Assembly (NCBI GenBank): GCA_049317265.1
Contig: JBMOIP010000006.1
Span: 72,106-136,105 of the forward strand
From: CAIVAT01 sp049317265
Lineage (GTDB): Bacteria > Bacteroidota > Bacteroidia > Bacteroidales > FEN-979
DNA length: 64,000 nucleotides
Direction of reading: 5' to 3'
Shown one piece after another: positions 16,616 through 25,505 of this stretch. The position numbers and the translations under genes were made by a program. Under the pieces are notes generated by a model, which was not told the DNA's origin, made no database searches, and saw only the letters and a program-made list of their open reading frames with translations. Position 1 is the stretch's first letter. Each line of letters opens with the position of its first letter.

Positions 16616-17335
16616 TTAAAGTTCTCCAAAAATTGAGGTGCTCGATGGCTGGGAAGGTTGCCATGAGGGGATGCTAAATCCTTTGCTGATCAAGCTGGCT
16701 AAACAGTTTCCTGTTATAACCCCCTTGAATGAGCTTTCACCAAAAACTGCGCAATTTGAGGCTGTCACGTATAACTTGTGATCAACGGGTTTCTTAAGGC
16801 GGTCTTTCATGTCGTCCATTACTTCAGCTCTTTCAATGATATCCGGAAAACTTGTAAAGATAAATCGTAATACCTTAACACGGATAAACTGATGTATCCA
16901 TATCTGGTGATAGGCTTTGCGTTCGAGTAGCAGTTCGTCGCCCAGTGTTTGCTGTTCAGTGGTCAGATAGTTCGGATCGAGCATCCGGCGAGCCCGGCAA
17001 AACAACACACTGCTAATGCGGTCATGAGGGTTGTGGGTGATTGATTGATAAATTGCCTTTATCCGATTCAGTTTCAGTTCAATCGGATATTTATCATCAA
17101 TGCACCAGTAAACCCATTCTTCATCATCAATATCCTCCAGCAATTTCAGTATTGTTCCCTTTATATCTCCCGGTGTTTGAACATATTCCCGGTTTTCTGA
17201 AACAGCATGAATCCCTGAATCCTGGAAGGGTATGCGAAAAGTGAAAGGATGCTCCGGCCACAATTCTTCATAACAGGAGATCATGTGCTCAGCGATTACT
17301 GAATTTCTGTCGTATGTTAAAACAATGGCCTTCAA
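16616..17335 (-). CDS. Glycosyltransferase-like protein of unknown specificity
   Basis: A 239-residue protein with a Rossmann-like N-terminus (MKAIVLTYDRNSVIAEHMI) and an acidic motif WVYWCIDDKYPI at about residues 93-104 that could serve as the metal/nucleotide site of a GT-A fold. No full family signature was recognised. It sits between the coiled-coil glycosyltransferase and a sulfotransferase in one minus-strand series, so a role in glycan synthesis is likely by context. Catalytic activity is inferred, not shown. Confidence 0.55.
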   Translation of the reverse strand: MKAIVLTYDRNSVIAEHMISCYEELWPEHPFTFRIPFQDSGIHAVSENREYVQTPGDIKGTILKLLEDIDDEEWVYWCIDDKYPIELKLNRIKAIYQSITHNPHDRISSVLFCRARRMLDPNYLTTEQQTLGDELLLERKAYHQIWIHQFIRVKVLRFIFTSFPDIIERAEVMDDMKDRLKKPVDHKLYVTASNCAVFGESSFKGVITGNCLASLISKGFSIPSWQPSQPSSTSIFGEL

Positions 17336-17393
17336 TATTTACAGATATTTATTTTAGATGATTTAACCTGTTTTGAAAACAGTAAAGGAGGAG

Positions 17394-19766
17394 TCAGCTC
17401 TTTTTTGTCCAAAACCTGAATCTTGCCAGGGTTGCCATAATATAATTACCAACTTTGTATGGGCGCGACTTATAAATATTGTCCAATTGTTCCTGGGTAG
17501 TTTTAAGCGCAACTTCTTTGTCCATAAGGAATTGCTCGAAAGCGACTATTCTGCTCTCCAGCCCGCGTTCTCTTGCGCGCAGGTGTTCGGTAAGTGTTTC
17601 GTATTGCCCTATTTTCACAGAACTTTCCTTGTTCTTCTGCACCTGGTCAAGCAGATTTGTTTTTATCTCATGAATTTCAATATTTTTTTCTCTGAGTTCC
17701 CGATCCTTATCTAGAATCAACTCTTCTTTGGCCACTACAAACTGATTCAGTGTGGTGATGGTTTCATTATTTTCCCGGACCAGGAGTATTTGTCCCGAAA
17801 GTTCCTCCTCCTTTTGCTTAATAATACTCAGGTCGAGCCGGTGACCATGCAGCAAACGGGCAATCTCCAGATCTTTTGACTGTATTGCGGTATTTGATTC
17901 CTGAAGCGCTGCATTCTTTTTGTTGAATTCATCCTTCTGAACCTCGATTTCAACATGGCATTGATGTAGTTCATCCTTCAATTGCACGATTTCAACATTG
18001 CTCTCATGCAAATTTTTGTTTTTCTGCTGGATTTCCACATTGCTTTTATGCAACGCATCATTCAGACGGAGGATCTCCACATTACTTTTATGGAATGCTT
18101 CATTCAATTTTATGATTTCCACCTTACTTTCATGAAGTGCCTCGTTCAACTGCAGGTTCTCCACCCTGGCAAAATGAAGTTCCCCGTTCATTCGCTCTAT
18201 TTCAACCCTGCCTTGTTCAAGTAATGCTCTCAGTTGAAGAACTTCCACTTGGCCTTGGTGCAACTCTCCGTTCAGGTGCTGAATATTGTCATTATACCTT
18301 TCGACATCATTCCTTAATTGCAGGATTTCCACATTATTCGTGTGAGCCTCGGAATTCAGCTGTTCGATTCTGACTTTGCTGATATGATGGTCATTGTTCA
18401 GGCACTCAAGTTCTGACAGACTTTTATGAAGCTCGCCATTTAACTTTTCAATTTCAACTTTACTTTTTTCAAAATCGCTGTTCAGCAGTTGAATTTCCAC
18501 TCTCTTCTCATGAAATGCCCCAGTCAGCCTTTGAATTTCCTCATTACACAAATGGATGTCATGGTTGAGCTGCTGATTTTCAACACTTTTTTCATGCAGC
18601 CCATGGGCCAGTCTTTGAATTTCAACGTTTAACCGATGAAGATCGCTGTTCAGTTTTTCAACTTCAACATTTTTTTGGTGGAATCCGATCCTGAGATCGG
18701 CGAGGGACTGTTGCCCTGAAATTATATTTTCGTTTAAAAGGTTGATTTCATTGATTTTATTCGTAATGTTTGCCGAGTACAGATAACTGAACTTGCTGAT
18801 GATGTTAAAGAGATCGCCGGATGGTTTATCGACCGACCTTGAAAGGAACAGGTTGTAATATTCGATTATCTCATCGCGTTTCAGTAAAGAAGCAACTTCT
18901 TCCGGGATTCCCAATTCGAATTGCTGCAGCCGTTCTTTAATCGCATTTGTTTCGCTCTCAACGTAATACTCCTTTGGAACTTTATTCAGGTCTTCAGATG
19001 ATTGCATGCAGATCCAGATATGCCTGTTTTTAGGGTCGATGTCAAATGCCAGCATTTTATTTTTGGTGGTCCATTTCACCAGGTTTGAACACAGGTACCT
19101 GTTGGTCAGGGTATTGAGATTGGACTTCTCCAGGTCGGTCATGTTCCTGAAATAACCTGCCGTATTCTGAAAGGCGGTCCTTGACTCATGAGGGATATGT
19201 TGCAAGGCATCCAGGTTAAAATCGTGCCTCGTCAGATTCTTCGACTCCAGCCTAAGGTATAAGTCGCTGTCATCCCATCCATAGAACTTGATATATTCAT
19301 TATAGCCGTTCACCGAAAAAAAGTCGGCCCGCGAGAGGAATACAGATCCGTTCAGGTGTTTTTCATTATCATCTCTGCCCAGCATCCAGTTTCCGGAGAA
19401 AAATTCACCCGGTTTCAACACATGCTGATCAAAGAATCCGGGCATAACCTTTACATCAGCATCAACTTTCAATATTTTCTCATGGGAGGTTAACCTGGCT
19501 GCAAGGTTATAAGCAAATGACAGAATCCACTTTTCCTGTGACGGGACTACCGCCAGGAAAATTTTTCCATTCTGTAGTTTCTCTACCAAGGGGATCAGTG
19601 ACTCCCCGGAAGACCAGTCAAGAATGATGATTTCATCGATCTCTTTATGGCTCACCCACGTCTCAAGCGCTTCAGTCAGCGACTCCTTCCGATTTTTCAC
19701 CGCAGTGATGAGGGAGGTTCCCGGCAAGATCTTTTTATTGATTGGATTCAGGAAACCAGGTTTCAT
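17394..19766 (-). CDS. Glycosyltransferase with a long 14-residue-repeat coiled coil
   Basis: A 790-residue protein. Residues 1-210 are a GT-A domain: TSLITAVKNRKESLTEAL, LKVDADVKVMPGFF (DxD) and FYGWDDSDLYLRLE, the last typical of the galactosyltransferase C-terminal/chondroitin polymerase type. Residues 367-618 are eighteen tandem 14-residue units built on VEIxxLNxxLHxxN, an uninterrupted two-heptad coiled coil, with more coiled coil to about 760. The C-terminus (SRPYKVGNYIMATLARF) resembles the tail found on many multidomain glycosyltransferases. The coiled coil could act as a rod or molecular ruler, as proposed for O-antigen chain-length regulators such as WbdD. It overlaps the next upstream gene by 4 bases, which indicates translational coupling. 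Confidence 0.8.
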   Translation of the reverse strand: MKPGFLNPINKKILPGTSLITAVKNRKESLTEALETWVSHKEIDEIIILDWSSGESLIPLVEKLQNGKIFLAVVPSQEKWILSFAYNLAARLTSHEKILKVDADVKVMPGFFDQHVLKPGEFFSGNWMLGRDDNEKHLNGSVFLSRADFFSVNGYNEYIKFYGWDDSDLYLRLESKNLTRHDFNLDALQHIPHESRTAFQNTAGYFRNMTDLEKSNLNTLTNRYLCSNLVKWTTKNKMLAFDIDPKNRHIWICMQSSEDLNKVPKEYYVESETNAIKERLQQFELGIPEEVASLLKRDEIIEYYNLFLSRSVDKPSGDLFNIISKFSYLYSANITNKINEINLLNENIISGQQSLADLRIGFHQKNVEVEKLNSDLHRLNVEIQRLAHGLHEKSVENQQLNHDIHLCNEEIQRLTGAFHEKRVEIQLLNSDFEKSKVEIEKLNGELHKSLSELECLNNDHHISKVRIEQLNSEAHTNNVEILQLRNDVERYNDNIQHLNGELHQGQVEVLQLRALLEQGRVEIERMNGELHFARVENLQLNEALHESKVEIIKLNEAFHKSNVEILRLNDALHKSNVEIQQKNKNLHESNVEIVQLKDELHQCHVEIEVQKDEFNKKNAALQESNTAIQSKDLEIARLLHGHRLDLSIIKQKEEELSGQILLVRENNETITTLNQFVVAKEELILDKDRELREKNIEIHEIKTNLLDQVQKNKESSVKIGQYETLTEHLRARERGLESRIVAFEQFLMDKEVALKTTQEQLDNIYKSRPYKVGNYIMATLARFRFWTKKS
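17913..18668 (-). repeat. 42-base in-gene repeat encoding 14-residue coiled-coil units
   Basis: Eighteen consecutive 42-base units encode the sequence VEIxxLNxxLHxxx with no gaps. DNA units have diverged while Val/Ile, Leu and Asn/His positions are kept, which indicates selection on the coiled-coil pattern rather than recent slippage. Confidence 0.9.
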
Positions 19767-20605
19767 TTTTGGGTCAGGTTTTTGATTTTTTCAATCAAGA
19801 TTCTGATAATGAATTGAATTGGCGGATACTTGGCGGCTGTTGGGTTGTCGGGGTCCACCGTAAGGTCACCCCAGGGAGAGTGGCTGCCAAATTTCCGGGT
19901 TTTCTCGGCTGAATAACCGAAATAGCGTTGAATGTTCCGCATATAATCACGACGGAAAGTGATATCGGTTGCGTTAGTAGAGGTCCCGCCAGCGCTGAAG
20001 GAGCAAATGATCCGGTCGAAGTAAAGGAACTCTGCTTTTGCCCAGCACCGCCAGTTCAGGTCCCAGTCGGCATTGATCCGGTAATTGATGTTATACGGTT
20101 CAATTTTAGAGAGGATCCGCTTTGGATAGAAGATGGCCTGGTGGCAGATGTTCTGGCTGGTCAGTTTTTTCTGTGAGAACTTGCCATCGTAAATCTGTCC
20201 GTCTTTTGCCCAGCCGGTGTCGCCTGCGATTTTGACATTTCCGTAAACAACGCGTTGTTGTGCAAGGAGACCCGACTTCACAAGGTCAGAAAGGACTGAC
20301 TTATCATAAAACTGATCGTCGGAACCCATAAAGAAGTAAAACTGGCCTTTGCTTGCTGCAATCCCTTTGTTCATGGCATCATACACCCCTTTGTCCTTTT
20401 CCCGGATCATGCGGATGTGTTTCCACTTTTGAGCGTACTTCGCGACAATTTCAGGGGTTTCATCCTGTGAAAGTCCATCAACAACGATATGTTCGATATG
20501 TTTATACTCCTGATCAATGACGCTGTTAATGGCCAAATTAATGGTTGCAGCGGAGTTGAATGAGGGGGTTATAATTGAAATCAATGGTTGATCCTGCTGA
20601 TTCAT
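19763..20605 (-). CDS. Family 2 glycosyltransferase (WcaA-like)
   Basis: A 280-residue GT2 enzyme. ISIITPSFNSAATINLAINS and HIVVDGLSQDETPEI are the donor-binding strands. KDKGVYDAMNKGIAASKGQF and FFMGSDDQFY form the typical region that carries the metal site in this subgroup. INADWDLNWRCWAKA is the catalytic-base region. The stop codon overlaps the start of the coiled-coil glycosyltransferase by 4 bases, so the two are translationally coupled and probably act in consecutive or linked steps. Sugar specificity is unknown. Confidence 0.85.
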   Translation of the reverse strand: MNQQDQPLISIITPSFNSAATINLAINSVIDQEYKHIEHIVVDGLSQDETPEIVAKYAQKWKHIRMIREKDKGVYDAMNKGIAASKGQFYFFMGSDDQFYDKSVLSDLVKSGLLAQQRVVYGNVKIAGDTGWAKDGQIYDGKFSQKKLTSQNICHQAIFYPKRILSKIEPYNINYRINADWDLNWRCWAKAEFLYFDRIICSFSAGGTSTNATDITFRRDYMRNIQRYFGYSAEKTRKFGSHSPWGDLTVDPDNPTAAKYPPIQFIIRILIEKIKNLTQK

Positions 20606-20637
20606 AAGCGTTTTTAATAGGTACCAGTTTTACTTTG

Positions 20638-21774
20638 CTAAAGGATGACATGTTCCTGAAGAAGAACATCTACTTCCCTTCCGGCTAGTTCATAGATGAT
20701 AATATCAGGTTTTTCATCATCAATGAGCCGGTAGTTAAAAGAAGAGTATAAAAATACAGATTCTTTGAAGTTCTCTTTCATGAATTTCGAAATGAACTCA
20801 AAAAAGGAATCATGAAACACTAGGGCTTTGTAATTTCTATTCAATTTACTGAAACGATGTTCAAATAATTTAGGATTAAGAGTATACCCTTTTGGTATAG
20901 TTATCTTGTTTTTTTCAACGCTTGAGATGGATCTGTATTTTGGAGTCAATAAAACCTCCTGGTCAATTCTTTTCAAGGATATCATTCTTGTCAAATCCTC
21001 TTCATCCTTTTGAATCGTATCCAAAACAAATTGTTCAATGTTAAGAATTGTGACTTTGGAGAAATCAAATTGTATTTCCTTCATCAAGGATTGGTATCCT
21101 ATGAACATGCCAAACTGATTCCAGTGTGAATTTGTTTTTAGATAGAGCCTCCGGTCTTTATATTTTCCAAAATCTCTTCCGAGATTAATGATTTTGATTC
21201 CACTTTTCGAAAGGCACGAAGTAACTTGGTCAAGTTTGGTTGGCCGATCGGTTTTGAAAATAGGAAGCAAGTTCCCATAGATGTCTGATTTGTCAGGGGC
21301 AAATGCCATATAGAATTGTATGTTTCTTTGACGGCAATACTCATTGACATTGAGCATGTTAATTAGTATTTTATTCAGTTCTTTGTCCGTGAAATTGATC
21401 AGGCCTTTGGACTCGCTGATAACCTTGGAATTGTCATCACCAAGGAATAGCCACCCCTCACGACCATAAACTACTTTACCTGGATAAGGGGAGACATTAA
21501 AGATGTGATTCTTTATGCTCATAAAAACTGGTAGGAGAAACTCTTTAAAGCCAGCCATTTCGGAATAATACAGAGAAATGCTGTCAGATATGGATTTCTC
21601 TCCAGTTTTTGCAGTCAGTAAGCGGCTTGGCTTCAAATAAGGGAAAATAATATGTCGTGGTGGTTTTTTTGAACGAGCGGGTTTCGTGAATCCGGCATTA
21701 TGGAGTATGGTTGGGATTGAAAGAAGTGCAATTCCAACAATGATAAGCAGATTTTTTTTTACAGCTAACTTCAT
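20638..21774 (-). CDS. AlgJ/AlgX-like SGNH acyltransferase partner
   Basis: A 378-residue protein from the chosen ATG at 21774, which sits 5 bases after the MBOAT stop codon and gives a signal anchor (MKLAVKKNLLIIVGIALL). An earlier in-frame ATG would overlap the MBOAT gene. VVYGREGWLFLGDD and LKTNSHWNQFGMF match the AlgX/AlgJ family, where the Thr/Ser-x-x-His-Trp element is part of the SGNH-type active site; LVFHDSFFEF supplies the Asp/Ser block. In alginate systems AlgJ/AlgX receives acetyl groups passed through the MBOAT protein AlgI. Together with the next gene this suggests periplasmic O-acylation of the exported glycan. Confidence 0.78.
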   Translation of the reverse strand: MKLAVKKNLLIIVGIALLSIPTILHNAGFTKPARSKKPPRHIIFPYLKPSRLLTAKTGEKSISDSISLYYSEMAGFKEFLLPVFMSIKNHIFNVSPYPGKVVYGREGWLFLGDDNSKVISESKGLINFTDKELNKILINMLNVNEYCRQRNIQFYMAFAPDKSDIYGNLLPIFKTDRPTKLDQVTSCLSKSGIKIINLGRDFGKYKDRRLYLKTNSHWNQFGMFIGYQSLMKEIQFDFSKVTILNIEQFVLDTIQKDEEDLTRMISLKRIDQEVLLTPKYRSISSVEKNKITIPKGYTLNPKLFEHRFSKLNRNYKALVFHDSFFEFISKFMKENFKESVFLYSSFNYRLIDDEKPDIIIYELAGREVDVLLQEHVIL

Positions 21775-21779
21775 CGTTG

Positions 21780-23258
21780 TCAGAATTGTTTGTATAAAAA
21801 TGGTTGATATGAACTTGAGGAAATATAACTCAGTGATACGATAAAAAAAAGAGTCAAAACCACGATCTTGACAGTACTTAATAAACGGGAACAAACCCTG
21901 TTTTCAGAATATTTTTTCAGGATAATGGCCTCCAGCCATGGTAAAGCGGGAATGGACAGGATAATGGCCAGTAAGGTCATGAAAAGCGTTTCTGAATTGA
22001 CCATATAAAAAAGCAATTCACTCGTTCTTGACCGATCCCCTAATGAAAAAGAGAACATCCTTCCTATATAGCTGATTGCACCATCCAGGTTTTCAGAGCG
22101 GAAGATGACCCATCCAATAACAACCACTAATAATGTGTAAAGATGCTGGACCGGGATCCAGGAACGTTTCAGCCATCTCTTCATGCCGAATTGCTCGAAG
22201 ATAAGGAAAGTAGCGAACCAGAGACCCCAGGCAATAAAGTTCCATCCGGCTCCGTGCCAAAAGCCGCAGATGAAAAAGGTGATCAGGATTGAGATAAAAT
22301 AGATGATCCGATCGGTTCGTATGGCAAAGTAGCGCTCCTTCTTCAACCTGTTTGAGACAACATAGGCGAGGGGAAGAAAAATATAATCCCTCAGCCATGA
22401 GGAGAGGGTCATATGCCAGCGTTGCCAAAAATCCTGTATGTTCCGGGCGATATAGGGATAGTTGAAATTCTCGGCAAACCGGAAACCAAGCATGTTGCCA
22501 ATGCCGATGGCCATGTCGGTATACCCTGCGAAGTCGAAGAAAATTTGGAAAGTGTAGGAGAGGATACCGGCCCAGGCCAGGCCCATCGAGAGTTCTGCAA
22601 ACGGCACGGTGAATATCCTGTCGGAAATGGCGGCAAAGGTTCCGGCAACCAATACTTTTTTAATTAATCCTAGAATGAATCGTTCCAATCCAGTCAGAAA
22701 AAAAGGTAAACTTACAACCCGGTCGGTAAGCTGTTCGTGCAGATCGGTGTATCTGACAATGGGACCGGCTGTTATCAGCGGAAAGAGGGTGAAATAGGCC
22801 ATGAAAGGAACCAGATCGTCAGCAGGGGTGGTTTTTTGGCGGTAGATATCAATATGGTATGAGATGGCGCGAAAAGTGAAGAAGCTGATTCCAAGCGGAA
22901 GTACCAAACCTGGAATTAAACCGGGTATTTGTGCACCCGACAGGCGATTTCCGAAAATATCATGAAAAGAGGTGATGAAGAAATTGTAATATTTGAAGAA
23001 TCCGAGGAATAGCAGGTTTATAATGATACCTGCAATGAGGACAGTTTTTCTTTTTTTCTGATAGATGAGTTGCCCGAATACAAAATTGATCATTGCGGAG
23101 ATGACGATTAAGACAACGAGAAGTTCGTCACATAGGGCATAAAAAAGAAGGTTGATCATCAATAAGGCAATATTTTCTGCCTTATTGGGTAAAAGGTGAT
23201 AAATGCCGATACATAATGGGAGAAAGAACAGAATGAACAGCAGGGAATTAAAAGACAT
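21780..23258 (-). CDS. MBOAT family O-acyltransferase (AlgI-like)
   Basis: A 492-residue polytopic membrane protein with about eleven hydrophobic helices. The MBOAT core is clear: IQDFWQRWHMTLSSWLRDY followed by FICGFWHGAGWNFIAWG, in which the His of FWHGAGW is the conserved catalytic residue. FFDFAGYTDMAIGIGNMLGF is also a hallmark of AlgI/DltB relatives. It is expected to pass acyl (probably acetyl) groups across the inner membrane. It is directly followed by the AlgJ/AlgX-like gene, so the pair likely acylates the polysaccharide made by this locus. Confidence 0.92.
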   Translation of the reverse strand: MSFNSLLFILFFLPLCIGIYHLLPNKAENIALLMINLLFYALCDELLVVLIVISAMINFVFGQLIYQKKRKTVLIAGIIINLLFLGFFKYYNFFITSFHDIFGNRLSGAQIPGLIPGLVLPLGISFFTFRAISYHIDIYRQKTTPADDLVPFMAYFTLFPLITAGPIVRYTDLHEQLTDRVVSLPFFLTGLERFILGLIKKVLVAGTFAAISDRIFTVPFAELSMGLAWAGILSYTFQIFFDFAGYTDMAIGIGNMLGFRFAENFNYPYIARNIQDFWQRWHMTLSSWLRDYIFLPLAYVVSNRLKKERYFAIRTDRIIYFISILITFFICGFWHGAGWNFIAWGLWFATFLIFEQFGMKRWLKRSWIPVQHLYTLLVVVIGWVIFRSENLDGAISYIGRMFSFSLGDRSRTSELLFYMVNSETLFMTLLAIILSIPALPWLEAIILKKYSENRVCSRLLSTVKIVVLTLFFIVSLSYISSSSYQPFLYKQF

Positions 23259-23266
23259 TGTTCACC

Positions 23267-24403
23267 TTATTTAGGCACTCGTTTTCCGAAGAAAAGCAGG
23301 TAGATCTGGTAAAGTAGATCTTTAAAACTTTGCATCACCCCTTCCATCCGGGTCTTTTCAGGGTTGTGTGTTGGGTTAACCGGGTACTCATGGGCGTACC
23401 AGTTTTCATAGCAATTGAGGGTGCCATCGTTCACAAATGGATCAGTAAAGGCATTCTGAAGATCTGAGCGCTGACGATATAATTTGTTCATGGCTGGCAT
23501 GACTTTATTCCCGCTGGAGAAAAATGAATAGCCCCAGGGAGATCGCCCCACGACGGCCTGGCCATTTTCATCCAGCTTTTGAGTATACCAGCTCCACAAT
23601 TCATGCAATACATGATCCTCATCCACATACCTTACGATTTCATTGATTCCCTGTCCTGAATCGTACCCGCTGAAATGGAAAAAACGGAGAGGTTGGCCAT
23701 CAATGGTATATTTACCTTCTGCGTTTTTATCCAGGAGGCGTTGGGATAGGTTCCACCGTGCAACATTGCAGCCTGGATCGCGGTACACATGCAATTTATC
23801 GAAAAGTGCCGGGGCCAGGTCGCACCAGCGCTGGTCGGTATAGAGTCCCCAGTCAAAGTCAATATAACAGAACTCGAGCAAACGGTCGCGGTACCAGCGG
23901 AGAAAATCAAATCCCTGGCCGTCGCATCTGGCGGCAAAGAAGCCAAGATTATAGACCCCGTGTTTTAAAAAGCAAACTTCATTGTTGAGGACGTCCGTGT
24001 TATTGTTTTCAGGTTTGAGCTGGTGAGGTGTAAGAAGAATCGGGTGTTCATCCAACTTCGCTGAAATATCCCCGAGGGAGGAAAAAACCGCGATATCCGG
24101 ATCAAGAAACATGATCTTGTCGGTCCCGGTAGTTTCGGCGATATATACAGCAGCCTGACCTTTAACGGCAGTACAGATCTCCATGATGGTATGCTTGAAA
24201 ATCCAACTCTTCAGGTTTGGAATATTCAGGTCATGGATGGTAAGGATGAGGTCGAAGGGCTCTTCTGCCGGGATTACCGAGTCATGGACCGGTTCAGAAA
24301 GAACGACGGCAAATTTCCAGTCAGGGTGAAATGTTTTTAATGATTGACAAAGGGTTCGTGCCTTGGGTAGGTAATTGTTGGTTATAGAAGTAAATACGTA
24401 CAT
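23267..24403 (-). CDS. GT-A type glycosyltransferase
   Basis: A 378-residue cytoplasmic protein with a GT-A nucleotide-sugar-transferase start (MYVFTSITNNYLPKARTLCQSL) and DKIMFLDPDIAVF, a DxD-type metal site. VYNLGFFAARCDGQGFDFLRWY and TDQRWCDLAPALF resemble retaining GT8-like or related enzymes. It is first in the long minus-strand series that runs down to 16017, and a TAATTTTG box lies about 20 bases upstream of its ATG. Sugar donor is not predictable. Confidence 0.75.
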   Translation of the reverse strand: MYVFTSITNNYLPKARTLCQSLKTFHPDWKFAVVLSEPVHDSVIPAEEPFDLILTIHDLNIPNLKSWIFKHTIMEICTAVKGQAAVYIAETTGTDKIMFLDPDIAVFSSLGDISAKLDEHPILLTPHQLKPENNNTDVLNNEVCFLKHGVYNLGFFAARCDGQGFDFLRWYRDRLLEFCYIDFDWGLYTDQRWCDLAPALFDKLHVYRDPGCNVARWNLSQRLLDKNAEGKYTIDGQPLRFFHFSGYDSGQGINEIVRYVDEDHVLHELWSWYTQKLDENGQAVVGRSPWGYSFFSSGNKVMPAMNKLYRQRSDLQNAFTDPFVNDGTLNCYENWYAHEYPVNPTHNPEKTRMEGVMQSFKDLLYQIYLLFFGKRVPK

Positions 24404-24423
24404 CAGGGGTTTGAGTTTAAATG

Positions 24424-24431
24424 CAAAATTA
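24424..24431 (-). promoter_or_regulatory. Predicted -7 box for the minus-strand GT series
   Basis: The minus strand reads TAATTTTG, 20 bases before the ATG at 24403. It likely starts the long transcript through the MBOAT, AlgJ-like and GT genes. Confidence 0.5.
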
Positions 24432-24656
24432 GAGGTTGGCGATTTAAAAACCTAATTTCGCTGCTTGTAATGTTTTCGAATTGTCAAAAAATTGAAATTG
24501 AACATTTTTCAATCACCAATAAAACAAGTAGTTGCATGGTGCTTACAAATGCCGGAAGGATTCGTATGAACCTTAAATGCTCCAGAACAAAGATTTTTTA
24601 AAACCGGTATATACGGTCATTCGTGCATTTTTAAAACGTTGGATGCGAAAAATTTC

Positions 24657-24664
24657 TAATTTTG
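24657..24664 (+). promoter_or_regulatory. Predicted -7 box for the ABC export operon
   Basis: TAATTTTG lies 43 bases before the permease ATG at 24708. A transcript start near 24671 leaves a short leader and argues against the TTG start at 24675. Confidence 0.5.
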
Positions 24665-24707
24665 CCAACAGCTATTGTTTTTAATTAACAAAACGGATGT
24701 ATTTTCT

Positions 24708-25490
24708 ATGAGAGGATTGTTTCACCAAAAACAACTTCATTACTGGGATACCATATGGATGCTGGCCAAAACTGACCTGAAGATGAGATATCAGGGCTCA
24801 TGGCTTGGGGCAGTTTGGGTTTTTCTTAAGCCGTTTTGTCTCTTCCTTATTCTGAATTTTGTCTTTTCAAACCTCTTTTTCAAGCATAATCCAAACTATA
24901 CCATCCGGCTGCTGGTAGGACTGGTCCTCTGGTCATTCTTTTCTGAAGCCACGACGGTGGGAATGAACAGTTTGCTGGATAAAGCACACATCCTGAAGAA
25001 AATATACATTCCGTTGTGGCTGATTATCATCTCTTCAACGATCCATAGCGCATTGGCATTTTTCTTTAACCTGGTGATCCTGTTTATCTTTCTTGTAGCT
25101 TTTAATGTCTTTCCCGGGGTTGTTCAAATTTTATTCTTCATCGTCTATATTCTTCTCATCTATGGGATTTCGCTGACCTTCTCCTTTTTCGCAGCGCCAT
25201 TGTATGTCAAATTCCGCGACCTGAACCAGATATGGGAGGTCCTGCTGAGTGTTTTATTCTATGCTAGTCCGATCATCTACCCAATATCTACTTTGCCCCC
25301 CAAAGTACAAACCATCCTGTATATCAACCCGATGACTTTGCTTATCGAGCATTCAAAAGTTGCATTAATCGATCATAGCATTGCCCGTGTCGACCATTTA
25401 CTCATCTTTATTGCCATCTTTATTCCCTTTTTTATTGCCAGCATCTGGCTTTTGAAAAAGTCATCGAGGAACCTGATCGAACGCATGTAG
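24708..25490 (+). CDS. Polysaccharide ABC exporter permease (Wzm-like)
   Basis: A 260-residue ABC-2 type permease with six predicted helices. The N-terminal amphipathic stretch (YWDTIWMLAKTDLKMRYQGS) leads into WLGAVWVFLKPF, a signature of O-antigen/teichoic-acid exporters (Wzm/TagG/RfbA). The ATG at 24708 was chosen over an upstream TTG at 24675, which has no homologous look and sits at the predicted transcript start. It is followed 15 bases later by the ATPase gene. Together they should move the finished undecaprenyl-linked glycan across the inner membrane. Confidence 0.9.
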   Translation: MRGLFHQKQLHYWDTIWMLAKTDLKMRYQGSWLGAVWVFLKPFCLFLILNFVFSNLFFKHNPNYTIRLLVGLVLWSFFSEATTVGMNSLLDKAHILKKIYIPLWLIIISSTIHSALAFFFNLVILFIFLVAFNVFPGVVQILFFIVYILLIYGISLTFSFFAAPLYVKFRDLNQIWEVLLSVLFYASPIIYPISTLPPKVQTILYINPMTLLIEHSKVALIDHSIARVDHLLIFIAIFIPFFIASIWLLKKSSRNLIERM

Positions 25491-25505
25491 TTTTAACAAA
25501 GCAAA

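Larger units (their letters stand above)
24404..24707. other. Divergent promoter region of the glycan locus
   Basis: A 304-base A+T-rich spacer between the minus-strand glycosyltransferase series and the plus-strand export operon. It contains two back-to-back -7 boxes (24424-24431 minus, 24657-24664 plus). No gene or strong hairpin was seen. Confidence 0.6.
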
